Source: Halichondria panicea
Lineage: Eukaryota; Porifera; Demospongiae; Suberitida; Halichondriidae
Direction: 5' to 3'
Length of the DNA: 64,000 nucleotides
Assembly (NCBI RefSeq): GCF_963675165.1
Contig: NC_087377.1
Location: 1,017,501 to 1,081,500 of the forward strand
Shown in pieces: positions 13,401 through 28,504 of the stretch (within the stretch, counting starts at the first letter, position 1; each line of letters starts with the position of its first letter). Position numbers and translations under genes: made by a program. The notes below the pieces were generated by a model. The model saw only the letters and a program-made list of their open reading frames with translations. It had not been told where the DNA came from and did no database searches.

Positions 13401-16400
13401 AAACTAAAGCTTCTTTCTGGAGTTATGGCTAGTTTGACTCACATTGAAGGCTGTTGCAGTCTCTTTAGAATCTTTCATAGCATCATCTGTCCGCACAAAC
13501 TTTCTATTCAACATATGAGTTAGCCTTGCACTAAAGCGCTAGCTTTTTGTTAGCTACAAGACTCAGAAAATACCTGTTATCACAGCTAGCTAGCTAGCTA
13601 GCAGTCATTTGTGAATTTGGACACACCCTTTAATTATTCCTGTGGACATAATGCGCATGCGCGCTCATTCCCCATGTGTGATATCCAAGGATCCAGATCC
13701 TCCTGGCAGAATCATATTTTTTCTTGAGGGCCTGGTAAGCCACAAAACACTACTATATAACAATATAGATAACAATATGCATGTACACAAGTCTTTTATT
13801 CTTAGATATTATAATTATACACTGAACTACAGATCCTGGAAGAATCAATTTTTTTCTTTCTTGAGGTCCTGGTATTAAAGCCACATAATACAATAATAGA
13901 TGCATGTAGATAAGTCTTTTATTCTCAGTGACTTTATATAGATAAGCTAACTCTATGAAATAATTAAATTAATATGCACTTCCGCTTTGAAAACAAAATC
14001 TTCTTCTTTGTTGCTTCCTAGATCCTTGAGGTCCTGGTATAAGCAGCCACAAAACACAACAATGATACCATAATTATACAATTGAATAGATGCAAGTCAG
14101 TTTTAGACAGATTATTATGCCTCGGTGCGCATGCGCAAGCGAGGTATACGGTAGTGTGTTTGTGTGTCTGTGTGTCTGTGTGTGTGTCTGTCTGTCTGTG
14201 TGTGTAGACTGCTACAGCTGCTCAAGGATGAATCAAGTGCAAGTAAGAGTTTCTATAAGCTTCTAGTCATGTTTTCTTGGATTTCAATTCGTGGATTTGC
14301 AAAATAATGCTTCGTTCTCGAGTTATGCCTACTTTTGCTTACTTGGAATGCCATTGCAGCCTTTTCAGAAGAGCAAGTAGCCAAACTTGTTTACCGAGTG
14401 TTACTACTCTACTTAGTAGTTAGCTCTGCACTAGAACGCTAGCTATTGGTAGCTGCAAGAGTGAGAAGAGAGCTGCAAGGCTCTGCTGATGGCAGCCATT
14501 AATTTTAGACTTGAACTTTTGGCATCAATCGTTTATAACAATAATCATGGTCGATCATTACCCACTCTTTGAGTTTGCATGCAGCAAAATAATTATTGCA
14601 GTTATTAGTAGCTTTATGTTATGTAGCTTTGGCATCTCCACCGAGGCATCAGCACCTGCGGTGCTTTCATTTTATACACTTTTTCCTCTTCTATACTTCC
14701 TCTTCTATACTTTTGAGCGAAAGCAAATCATGGCGAGAGGCATTAGCACAGCGCCAGCTTGAACACTAGTTAAATTAGCGATTTCTTTCAGGCCTATACC
14801 TAATTCATTGGGTTGCCATAGTAACTCACTCGAGAGTGATGGGAATGTAATCATAGACATCAGAGTCCTCCCCAGATGACCTTTTGACCTTTTCAACACG
14901 CCAGTACCCAGAGTAACCTAATAAAATAAATTGCAAGTAAATACAATAACAGCTAGATACACAAACATATACCAATAATCCACATGTCCTATAATACAGC
15001 ACATGATCAATGTACCCATGGTGGCTGTTTCTAACAGATAACAAATTTAATTGCATCTTTTATGTAAAGTAGCCATAGGCCTAAGAGGTGGTTACAATTA
15101 TGTTAGAGGTTTAACTACCACCGACCAGTGTGGGCACATGACATCACATGACCAATATATACAGCAACACATAAGTACACATCACATGATATCATACCTT
15201 GGGGTTTCGAGTCAATCACATGAAACACGTCTCCTTTGATGTACTCCAGTCCAAAGTCCGTCCGTGTCTTGTGATAGTGAGAATATCGCGCTCGCACGAA
15301 GAAGTGGTCTCGTTGGTAGTTAGAGAGAAACACGAGATCATACGCTGAGTGGGGGGGGTAGTAATGTAATATTAAATATAGTATGCATAATTAAACGGAG
15401 GGGAGGGATGTAATGGAACATAATCAACAGCCAAGTTGCAGTATGACATCATGATTATTTTTTTGAAAGTCTATAGAAATTAAGAGACGGTACAAATGAT
15501 ATTTTGCTTAATTAAATCCGATTTTTTGGCCTAGCTTGGACATATTGGGCTATAATAATCAGGCCTTGCACGATTAATTACAATATTGAACTCTTACACG
15601 GTTAATTAGAGAGAGTAATATAATAATGTCACACCTGGTTTGTTCTCGGCCACGAGGAGAAAGTAGTAGCTCTCAGTGAGGCCACTCAGCATCTCTAGAG
15701 CCTCCGCATACGTCAGGTTCTTGGCTGGGTAGTCCCCAATCTGCCGGCAAAATATAGTGCAGAAAGGATTAAAATATCGCTAATTCAAACATACCATTTG
15801 ATAGGTCTTTCAAAGAGCTACAAAATGCATTTTTTAGTTTTGTAATTGGACAATCCCAACTCAAGTTATCGACTACCAAAGATAGCTAGCATTAAAGAAA
15901 TCACTTACGGCCTTTAATTGGAGCTAAAACATAAGCAGCTACGTACATATACACAAAGTAATATTGAAATGTATGTACCTGTAGGATTTGATCTCCCGTG
16001 TTTAGTCCCCTAATGTCCGAATGCGACTCAATAAACAATCCGTTGCCACGGCCACCGGTAATATCGAAATCATCGCCCCACTGTCCATGACGGATAATCA
16101 CTTGACGAATGTGACTATGAAAAATAGAGAGATGGAAGGGGTTAAACAGAGGGGTTAACGGAGAGAAGATAAATTGTAGTACGCTATAATTATTATTAGT
16201 AGAAAACAGCTGCTGACACTACAAATAATTTTAAGACCTCACGAAATAATTATTTTTGAGAATGCATTGACTATCTACCTCTGCGCACTTAAGGCCCGGG
16301 TCAAAGTTTGAATACCAAAATTTAACACAATGTTTATACTGCTGTATTTTTTGCAACATACTATTTATGCTACATCAAGATGATTCAACATAAAGTTCAA

Positions 16401-19400
16401 TGTTTTCTTTTTCCAAAAAACTAATTAGCTTAATTCAATTATGCTAATTAGCCCCATAAATGGTGATGACGTCATGCCACTTTTAGTAAGAAAACTGCAA
16501 AAAGCGACTATGAAGATGCTAAGATCAAGCTTCAAAAACAAGGCTAGATGAACAACTCATTGCTAGGTACTAGTATCATAAATGGGGAGAGTTGTATTCT
16601 TGAGATACACAACATAGCCTACCTCTAGAGTGGCTGCCAGAGCTAAAGAAGCCAGTATAGCTAAGACAATTTTGCACATATTGACTTCCCATTTGGGAAA
16701 CATAATCATGACAACATACTCTATCTTTTGAGGGCCTAAACAGCTACTCTTACCTTGCTTAACCCAGCCGCTTTTGTTGCTAAAGATATTGTATAATAGT
16801 TCCAGCAGCTAGCTAGGCAAACACATTGACTCATGACGTCACATGCACTGATAAGGATTATGAATCTCATTAACACTACATAATCTACACAATCTTGGGT
16901 AATGAATAAAATTAATGCTATCAGTACAAGGCCCAGGCCTTAAGTGCATGGAGACCGTATAGCAGGTAAAATTATTTCGAGGGTATCGTGGTTTTCCCTG
17001 ATTAAGCATGTACCGCGAACATTTATACCCACGAATTTAATATCGCATGCATGCATGTGTTGCAGAAAGGCTGCTATTCCGTGAAAACTTTTCTAACGGT
17101 CATTCCGCAAAAGTTTATACTTGCTATACGGTTTAATTGATCACCTTCTGAGCTCTGGACTGATGTCATCCAAGTTGGGTGAGTGGGTGAGGAACTTGAC
17201 CTGTGCATGGTTGAGTGGGTGGAGGGGGTGGTGGAGTGGGTGGAGGGGATGGTGGAGTGGGTGGTACATGGAAATTCATAGAGTACACTTGCTAAAAACA
17301 CAGACATTGCAGTGTTTATAAATTATATGCTACATGCACTGTAGCTCTATTATGCAAGACAATTAAGAATAAAACGCACTGCTTGTAATTAACCCAGTGG
17401 CGTAGGAAGGGGGCCCCCCATATTTCTAAGTGAGATGACTTATCAAGCTGCACTATGTAGATAGCCGTACTTTTTCCATTCAAAAAACTAGAGCCCCACC
17501 CACCGTCTTCCTACGCCACTGTAACCTCTTCATTATTATGCCCACCTTGTCCATATCATCCAGTGATCGGGACAACTTCATCTTGTCACGTCTATACTTG
17601 CGTACTCCACGTTTACGAATGAGCTTGTCTTGAGTGAGGGAGCCATAGTCACTGCTGTGGAGGGTGTGTGTGTGTGTGTGGTGTGGGTGTGTGGTGGGAG
17701 GTGTGTGGTGTGTGGTGGGAGGTGTGTGGTGTGTGGTGGGGTGTGTGGTGGGAGGTGTGTGGTGTGTGTGGGCATATACAGCCACTCAGAATTAAGATTG
17801 CCAGATGCAACATTAGCAACAAGTCATTACAATGAAGTAAAAATAATTTTAGCAACATTAACGTAGCTTAAATCTCCACTGTGTAAAACTCACTCGATTG
17901 GTATTGTGGGGTCCTCCCCCCCAAACTCCAGTCCCTTCACCGTCTCATGATTGTGACCTCCACACCACTGATTGTAGACCACAGAGCCTGCCAGGGGATG
18001 GTGTGTGTGTGTGTGTGTGTGTGCGTGGGTGTGGGTGTGAAGCGTACTTGTGTGCATATTGTTATAATATAATTATTATAATTATGCATCTTTTTGTTGA
18101 AAATGGATTTTTCCAAAAGACAGCTCATGCAGAAAACACTTAAATTATATACTAGCCACTACACGACAGTAAGCTAGGGTAAATCTTTGATGATGGATAA
18201 CTTAGTTGGGATTGTCCAGTTACAACACATTTTGTAGCTCTTTGAAAGGCCTATCAAAAATGCGATTGCTACAAAATAGTAGGACAACAGAGGCTGGGAT
18301 GTAACTACTATTTTATAATCATACCACTTACTTCGTGGTGAGTCAATGATTCCCGGCTCTGAGGGTTCAGAGTTGTTAGTGAGACGTAAGGCCCTGTTGC
18401 CATGGTTATCGTCATCGCTATCACTCTGTGAGAAGTTTAAAATGAATGATAAAAATTAATTGATAAAAAATAAAATTCTGTATGAATTACCTGATCAGTT
18501 AGACTATCACTGTCTCTTGTATCATCTCCGCTGGTGGTGTCATGTGATCTTGTGGAGGTGCTACTAGACTTGGCACTCGTCTGTGTATGTGTGGGCGGGT
18601 GTGTGTGTGTGTGTGTATATATAATTATGTGGAAGGCGATTTATTTAGTACGTACAATCAAATTTATAACTTATAGCAGTTAAGATGTTAAGAATGAACA
18701 AAATATCACATAATATTATTATACCAGCTATAGGCACAGAATGTGTTCTACATGCATCTAATAATTATGTGACATACAGCGTCAATTGAGCAGTACACAC
18801 CTATACCTACACCCACACACGCACACACACTCACACCCACCCACACTCACACACTCACACACACACCCACCCACACTTACGTGGGTGGAGAACAGCTTGT
18901 TGGGTTTGGGATATGAACTATAATTCTCAGACTGCCCCGATACCTTCCGCAGTGCCATGCCCCTCAACTTGACGTCCAATGGACTGCGTAACCGCACCCC
19001 CTCGTTAGCGGAGGCCGCTACTGGTGGTCGACGTATAGTCAAGTTGACCACGTGTTGTGAGACGGAACTGAGTATCTGTTTGGCAAAGTCCAGAGGATCC
19101 TTGCACGACTCGGAGGTCACTGCAGGAGTGGAGAATGCATGGAGATACTTATAGAACGTAATTAATTTTGTGCTAGCTCAGATATTGTCCTGTCACACCA
19201 ACTTTGGACCCTACGGAACATTTATTTTACTGTAAAATAAAAATCCACTTTGTAAAAATTAATGTGGACCCCATGTCTGTTTTGATTCGTAAGCAATGAC
19301 TATTGATGATTGAGCTCATTAAGTTTCTGCACTCTAACCTTTGACCCTGTTGACCTCTCGTATCTCGTCCCCGACCCTGATGCCCTCTTGATGTGCTTTG

Positions 19401-22400
19401 CTCCCCTCCCCCACACTCCGTATCACCACAGCCAGACCCAGCTCCATACCAGACCCTGTGGAATGGAATGAGGACATGCTAACTGTAACCAAATTATACT
19501 ATAGACCCAGTTCCATACCATGGAGAGCTTGTGGAATGGAATGGAAAACATACACTACTGTATAGCAGACAGTTTTCGACGGCCAATACTTGAGTATGCA
19601 TATTCGATATACAAGTATGCTGAAAAAATGCTATTTTCTACGTAAAATTCACAATACAACTTGTAAAGCTGGAATGTGGAATGTGTTGTACCTTCAGTGG
19701 TAATGAATACAGTGGTGTCCTCGGTGGGACGGGGCGTGGTGACCACACCCACTGAATCTAGTGTACTGTTGATACTAGCACCAACAGGCAACATAGACTG
19801 AATCTCCTTCACCTGTACGAGTGTGTGTGTGTGTGTACGTGGAAGGTTAGTGTGTGTGTGTGGGCAGTGTGGGTTGGGGCAGTGTGTGTGTGTGTGTGTG
19901 GGGGGAAGTTAGTGTGGTTTGTGGTTTGTGCGTGATCGAACCATCAAAGATAGCCAATGACATTTATAGCAGAGAAATAAACTAAGCTTATGCATGCTTC
20001 TTTCATGAAAGAAAATTTAAAGACACAACATTAATTGATAGGCCATTCACAGAGCTACAGAGCAGTGCAGCATGCTTACACGTGTGGGGGCAGTGTGTGT
20101 TTGTGTGTGTGTGTGTGTGTGGGTGTGGGTGTGTGTGGGGGGTGTGTGTGTGTGCAGCATGCTTGCAGCATGCTTACACAGTCCACACACATTATGCACA
20201 TGCACATATTAGACAACCACCATTCTCTAACAGTGTAGTAATCACATTCCTCCTCATATCACATGTTCCCCAAACAATACACGTACTAACTATCCAAACT
20301 AGACAACAATACACTAAAACACGTGCACACACACACACCTGCCTATTGTTACGTATGACATTAATATTAACTGTTACAAAAACACAAAACTTGACTAAAG
20401 CCATTAAAACTACTCAGCGTCCGCAATCTAGAAGAAGAAGCAGTAGCATAATTATTACAATGATGGAGGTCTATCAGTTGCTGCTGCTATCAACTCTGCT
20501 CTTCTGTGCAGTCTCTGCCAGAGATCTAAAGTTGATATTGGAAGACGACTTTAACACGTTCAATGTGTCGCTATGGAGACACCAGATCACGGCAGGGGGT
20601 GGTGGGAACTGGGAGTTTGAGTTGTACGATAACAACCGCACTACGAGCTTTGTGAGGGACGGGGCACTCAACATCAAGCCTGCCCTCATGGTCGATGATA
20701 TCGGTAAGTCTAGCTGCACTTACCTATAGTCTTAGCTCTATGCAGTTTTGCTATGAAAATAACGAAGAGAGTGGGAAAATAATTATAATGGTAGCTAGAC
20801 TTTTTGAGCATAATTATATGTATTTCCTAGAAGGCAATTAATAATTTGATAGGCTTTTCAAAGATCTACAAAATGCATTCTTAAATTTGTAAAATTTTAT
20901 AGACAATCCCAACTCAACTCAAGTTATCGATCATCAAAGATAGCTTCCGAAAAGTAATAGCTAAAAAAACTCTCCCACCCACACTCACACACACACAGGG
21001 GAGGCTAATCTGAAGGGTGGTTATAACCTCGATATATGGGGCGGCACTCCCGCTGACCTTTGCACTGCACCGTCCTTCTATGGCTGCTTCAGGACGGCCG
21101 GTGCCGGGGGCAACTGGATTAACCCTGTCAAATCTGCCTCTGTTCGTACGGCTGAGAGCTTTTCATTTAAATACGGAAAGGTAAAAGCAGGTAGCTACCA
21201 TAGTTGAATGTAATACAGTAGACTCTCGTTAATCCGGTCACCCTTGGGACTATGCAGCTTGGCCGGAATAGCGAGGTGGCTGCAGCTCAGGAAATAGCCG
21301 CGGCTTAAAAACGACCTTACCTCGAATCTAATGACTACTTTTGCGGTTCTTGTCTCGAGGATAATGTAGGATAATGAATCATTCTGTTCTCTATTTAAGT
21401 GTAATCCAATTTTATTTGCTAAACCACACCCAAAACGTCATATCCGGCCGTAAATACACATATAAAATTACATTGAAAACCTTGTTTGGGACAGCCAGCA
21501 CTGGCCGGTAAACAGAATAGCGAGTGGCCATACTTCAGGGTGAGTTTTGTGCAGTAAACACATAGCTAGCATTCCGTGCCAAGCCAAATGGCCGGTATAT
21601 CGAGGTGGCCGTACTTCAGAGAGCCGGAATAGCGAGAGTCTACTGTAATACAAAATTTGAATATTTCGCCCATAAATAATAATATTATTATTCAAAAGAT
21701 TATTGTGCAATTAGCTTTTTTCTGTAACTCATCAACTACGGTATAGACAGTACATGTTAGCCCCACCCCCTGTCACCCCCCACATAGGTTGAGGTACGAG
21801 CTAAGCTCCCCCGCGGTGATTGGCTGTGGCCTGCTATTTGGATGCTACCAAAATGGAATGCGTACGGAAAATGGCCTTCCAGCGGAGAAATCGACATCAT
21901 GGAGTCCAGGGGAAATTCCCCCAAATACCCCCCAGGTACACACGTACAGACTAAATTATTTTAGTAAAAGCCGCATTTCAGAATGACTCGACCAACAGTA
22001 ATATAGCGGGTCATTTTCTTTGGTGCAGATTCTGATTTGGTGTAAACATCCATAGATATTCGTACAGCTCAGAATAGTGACGTAAAACCTAGCTATTGCA
22101 CATTGTAATTATTTATACTGTATTTAATTTCTATTCTTAAATTTTCACACCTAATTATGACAAAAACGTGCTAACACGTATTGCCTAATAGGAGGTTACG
22201 ATACTTTTGGTTCGACCCTTCACTTTGGACCTGGTTGGACTGATGATCCTTACCAACTCACACATGCTACCTACAAGGCTCCAATGGACCCCACAGCAGA
22301 CTATCATGTGTATGGTATGGTCTGGAATGAGACGTATATTGGTAGGTACACACACAAGGCACACACCACCCACACAAAAACGCACGCACAAACACCCACA

Positions 22401-25400
22401 CACCTCTCCTACTTGATAATTCTATAGCCACCAAAACTCTAACATTTACATAGTTCAGTGACAACCACACACACGTATACATACACCCACTCCACTCCAC
22501 ACACACACACACGTATATATACACCCACTCCACTCCACACACATACACAGGCACCTATTTCGACAAGGAGGAGAACGTGGTTCTGTCAGTCCCAATTACT
22601 GAGCCCTTCTTCACTAAGGGTGGTTGGGGACCTCACTGGAACAACCCGTGGCAGGATGGACCTAAAAATGCTCCATTTGACCAGGAGTTTTACCTGATCA
22701 TCAACCTAGCCGTGGGCGGTACTAATGGATACTTCCCAGAGGGTAACGGTAAGCACTGGTCTAATGCACACACACACACACGCCACGTACACTACACACC
22801 ATGCACACACGCCCACACCACACACACAGGCAAGCCTTGGTCTAACACTGACCCTCATGCTGTGAATTCATTCTGGAGTGCCAAGGATCAATGGTACCCA
22901 ACCTGGACACAGCCTATGATGGTGGACTCTGTCAAAGTTTGGAGCTACACAGACTGAAAAGAAATTGAACTTTGTTTGTTAATAAATAGTCAGGAGTACT
23001 CTGATATATCAGTAAATGTATAAGTATTATTTAGAACACACCTAGCCAAGATTAAGTGTTTTAATCTGCGTGCCGAGGATGGCCTCGAGGTTAACGTGGT
23101 GCTCGAGGCGCAGCCGAGAGCATTACGTAACCGAGAGGCCATCCGAGAGCACCAGATTAAAACACGTGACTTGGCTAGGTGTGTTCTAAAGGATTTAGTG
23201 CTGTCACGTGAGCTCTAGCCTCGTGGCAGCTAGATCTAGCTACATTTTAAATCAGTTGCTGGTGGCTAGCTAGCTAGCTAGACGTAATAGCAAGTTTTAG
23301 TAGGTTTGTAGATCTAGTAACTGATGCAAAGGAGAAAGAGATACTATCTAAAGCTATCTGGACTGACTGGGCATGTTCTCGACTTATTTCTCCTGCTGAC
23401 CAACAGTCCCTATCCCACTATACTACTGGATATGCCTCCAGCTGATCTGGCTTACTGGATGGGAAACTTTGTGCGCAAACTATAATTATGGCAATGAGTA
23501 TCTGGTTTGCTCTTTTGGAACGCTATGATATTTGAAGCACCTTTGATGAAACAATTATATGGATCTGGCTTAGGTACAGGTACGTACATCTTCGAAGCAA
23601 GCTGAGCCTATTTCTCCAGACGAAAAAGTGATGCTATGGTCAAGTCAGCAATTCGGTACACATGAAACAAGTCGAAACAATAACATTCAACTTTCTAATA
23701 CTTTTCAGCTTTGCTTGTGTATACGTATTCAATCTGCTTGTATTATTATTATAATTATGATGACATTCAGATTCAATCTGCTTGTATTATGGTTGTTTGA
23801 TAAAAAGTGTGCATTAACAAACCAACTTAAAGCACACTTAAGTGTGGATTAAGTTATTTAATCCATGGTCACCTGACTGCTTTCAGATAAGCTGATTGGC
23901 TGGAGATCATGTGATTAGCACTAAGTGATCATAAAAGCACTATTACAAGAGCTGAGAATTAAATAATGACATTAATTTTTGTGAACAATAAAATTACAGA
24001 TGGCAACATAATTTGTACCTTCAAGCAATGTATAGTTACTGGGAACTGGCTCATAGTTCCTGCTATAAAAACACTCGAGTGGATCTATATAAACCATTAT
24101 TTTGACATAAATTAGTATTTCAGTCTGGCCTATGCACACAGTTATCAGACTGTAACTGTTTAGCCAATAAGGATACCCGTTATCACAATCTAATGAAGCC
24201 ACAGTTATCACAATCTAATGAAGCCACAGAGACTACAGTATAGATGTGGGGTGCATTAAGGGTTGCTATGTTACTGTGTACACACTGGTAATAATTATTT
24301 TGACAACAATGACCATCAATGCAACCATCAATCACACCGCATGTTATTGTAGGGCCTATACAATCCTGTGCTTATACATGTAGATACACACACACACCCC
24401 CCCCCCACACACACACACACACACACACACACCCCCACACCCACACACACACACCCCCACACACACACACACCCCACACACCTTTGCCTTGAGATGACTG
24501 TTCTTGCTCTTCTCTGTGTGTACTTTTGAGAGAGCTTGGTCTTTCTCATCCAGTGCATACTTCCTCTCCCGGCTAGCCACCTGTGTGTGGGCGTGTATGT
24601 GGATGTGTGGGCGTGTGTGTGTGTGGGGGGCGTGTGCATGCGTGTCAATAATTATTATACTTACGGCAGTTTGTTCTTTGAGCTGTTCACAGTCAGTCTT
24701 CAGTTGAGCAACCTCTGCTTCCAACTACAGGGACAAAAGTGAATGTGCATGCTTAAACTGACATCATTCTCTAAGCTTTCATGCAGAAAATCGGGTTATT
24801 GAACCAACGGAACTAAATATATGGCTGTTCAAAGATGTTCTATAAACGCATATCCCCAGCACTATTTTGTACAGAGTACTTTTGAGAGTTGGTTCGCGTA
24901 TTATTATAGATCTGTAACTAGAGTTTCGATAGTCCTATTTTAAGGATTTTATGATTTTCTGATAGCTTAGAAGGAGCCCGTTCAGATGGTATAATTGTAA
25001 TAGTACCTCTTGTATCTTTTTGTCCGTTGGTACGATGTTGGTGGTTGTGTGGGTGGAACCATCGGCCTTCAGACGATCTATCTTACGCAACAACTTCTGT
25101 ATCTCTCCATTCTGCATCTGAACCTGAAACAAGTAAAATGGAATTAATCGTGTCAGTACGGGAATAACTTTCAAGAATGAGTTATATATACCTCTCATAA
25201 TACATAGTCTTGTAGCTGTTCGTGTCACTAACCCATGCACTCTATAGCTGACCCTGGCATATATATATATCTCCACCACCACTCATTATATACCTTTTCT
25301 TGGAGTTTTTCATTGGCTTCTACGGTGGCCGCTGCTTGCTTATCAGTTCTAGGAAAGGAGGAGCATACTAGTTTTATTACACAAGGGACATGGACATAAG

Positions 25401-25934
25401 CATAATTTAGTTTATAATTATAGTGAGCAGCTTAATTACAATCCCACCCCACACCCCCACAAACCCTCACATCCGCCCACCTGTCTAGATGCATGAGCAG
25501 CTTCCCTATTCGGTCCCTGGCAGCCATCAGCTCGGACACTGTTAACTCCAACTCTCCAGCTAGCTCAGAATATTCAGTCTGTATCATCTCCTTCTCATGT
25601 ATAATCTCCCCGAGGTGCTGCCGAGGAAAAGGGGGTGTGGTCAGTTATATACCATACTTATAGCGGGTGTATTTTTATTTCGTATTTAGAGCATAATCCA
25701 AAAATCGTCACTATCCTGAGCTGTACGAATATAGAATATGAAATATTTAATTGCTGGGCAGTTCATACGAACATTTGCACAGACGAAAATTACCCGCTAT
25801 ACGGTATTGATTATCACATGACCTCTGTATATACGTACCCGAATGCTGCCGTTTGATTGGTCGGTGAGACTTTGCCGCCAGTGTTGCAATTTGCTCATCA
25901 GTTCTCCGTTTTGTGCATCTTGACGATCAATACG

Positions 25935-25968
<34 letters not shown>

Positions 25969-28462
25969 CGTGTGTGTGATAAGTGCTACTACCATAATTA
26001 TGATCAGCAATATTAATGAACAATAATATTAAGGGTAGCGTGTGGAAAAAACATAAATACACATAATTATGAGAACGATTCTGATCATAGATAGGAAAAT
26101 TCCTTTAAATAGAAACACTGATAACCATGGTAACAGAGGTACGTACCTCATGAGGGAGTCAATGTCTTGTTCCCTCATCCTGATGTCTTCCTGTAGTTCG
26201 TCCCTCTGACTCTGCACACGTGCACAGTGTTTGCTCAGCTCCTTGAGGCGTATACGTATAGTGCGCACACCATCACGCCCACGCCGCCCACGATTGTTGA
26301 TGGTACGCGATATATCTATAAGGGGGTGTGGTCAGAGGGGGGTGGTAATACAATGCTTATAACTAACGAGTACCATATAATAATTATTATAATTATATTG
26401 GGTTTCGAATACGAGACTGTTTTTTTGCGAATTGAAAGACACGCAAAGAGTGAGCAATTTCCCATGCTTTGCATGCAAACATAGAAAAGCAATCAATGCT
26501 TGTACAGTGTCATTCACATTCGATTAACCTCGCATTTGAAACCCGGCAAACTAATAATTATAATTATTACAGCAATGTACTCCAGCTGCCACTGTATCAA
26601 GCTAGCTGCTGCATATCAATACAATGCTGAATCACTCACACCTGTTCCACACAGCCTAACAATGTATCGAAAACATGGATCAAAGTTTATAGAAGACAAG
26701 GTCAAGAGTTGTGTCCTAAAAAGGTTATATAGGTTATGCAAACCACTTCATTGTTTATTTTCACTATATGTTTTGTACAAAATATACATTTTCTTTTCAT
26801 TGATTCCATGTCAGTGGATGCTAAATAACTTCGTGTTCCCATAGCAACATCACCCATGCATGACTTACCGTCCTCTTCGTAGCTAGTGTCATCATCTTGA
26901 AACTCTGGTCTCTCTGTGGGGGGGGGGTATGAGTGTAAACATGATGGGGGGTTATTATTCTAATGTGGAGGTATCAGAGGGGTCACTACTGGAGTCATAT
27001 GTACAGTATATGTTTGTGTACGTATGACTCCATACCTTTCTTCTGCCTGGTGTTGGGGAGACTGACTCCAGCGTTGGTGAAGAGGCCGGAGAGAACATCA
27101 AACACTGCAGGGTAGTGCTTGTTCAGGGACTCGTGGAACACTCCTACACAATGGTGGGGACAAAGGGGTTAAACACAGGGGTTAAATTAGCGGAGGCATA
27201 GCTGTATGCATGGAATGTGTATCTCACTTGCGAGGTTTGACATTATAGTATGTCGGATTTCTCGGAAAAGTTGCTATTTTGGAAGCTACATAATTATAAT
27301 TAATGGTCATAATGGATTGTCCAATTACAAATCTAAAAAATGTATTTTGTAGCTCTTTGAAAGACCTATCAAATTATGTGTTTAACTTTTGAAACTGGTC
27401 TGATTTTCAGACAATAAAACGAACGTACCTATTGCCTGGGGGCGTTTGGTGAGTACGATATCAATGAACGTGTTCATCTTCATGATGCCTGTGATCTCGT
27501 GGTTGATCTTGTCACAGTCCGAGGGATTGAACACCTGAAGAATGTGAATTATGTCAACGGTACAAAATTAATATAATAAAAATAATTACACACATCGTGC
27601 ACCACACATGCATACCCATACATTGTACAAGGGATGCACACACAACATGTTATGCCAGTAAACTATTGCGCCCCCCAGAATGTTCTAAGCGGCTATAAAT
27701 ATTTTCAATCAAATCTCAACTAAACACAATATTTTATGCAGTAAACTATAGGCCTATAATAAAGAGGTACACGTGTAAGGTTAATATTTTTGTGTACAGT
27801 GGCTAGTACCAACCACCACCACCGATCAGTGTGGACACTTTTAAATTAGCTGCTAAATATTATACAAAGTAAAATGTATAATTATCTGCTCTAGATCTGA
27901 TCGATGAATTCCAATAGTTTAGACGGTTCAATTGTAGCAAATTAGGTGCACTATTCTACGTCCTCTGTGTGTGGTGCGTGGGCGTATACTCACATTTTTC
28001 TCTCTCATATAGGGAAACAGGACAGTGCAGTCGTGAACGTACTCAGTTAGTCGTGCTCTACACAGGGTGTGTGGTTACAATGTGGGGGGTAGGGGTGTGG
28101 TTACAATGTGGGGGATAGGGTGTGTGGTTACAATGTATAGTGTAAGGGTAACAATTAATGTATTATACTGTATAATTATAATGCGACATTATCGCCTTAA
28201 ATATTTCGTGGGGAATGGCCTCTAAAAGCATTTCGTTGAATTTGTGGGTTGACTGCTTACCGGAAGTCATGCCTTTAATCTTTACACGTTATATACATGT
28301 AGACAACTAATTGTTTTCGTACAGGATTGCTACCCACGAAAACAGCGAATTAAGTTCGAAAATGTTACACTGCTCTCATACCTGTTTTGCTGGAGCACTT
28401 CTCTTTCCTTTTTTTTCTCTTCATCTCCTAAAAGAAGATCCTCAAAGTTTGGAGAGTTACCG

Positions 28463-28504
<42 letters not shown>

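Noticed and set aside
14511-14762. 83-codon plus-strand ORF with hydrophobic segments
   Set aside because: AT-rich intronic sequence beside repeat family F; no splice context, no homology recognised.
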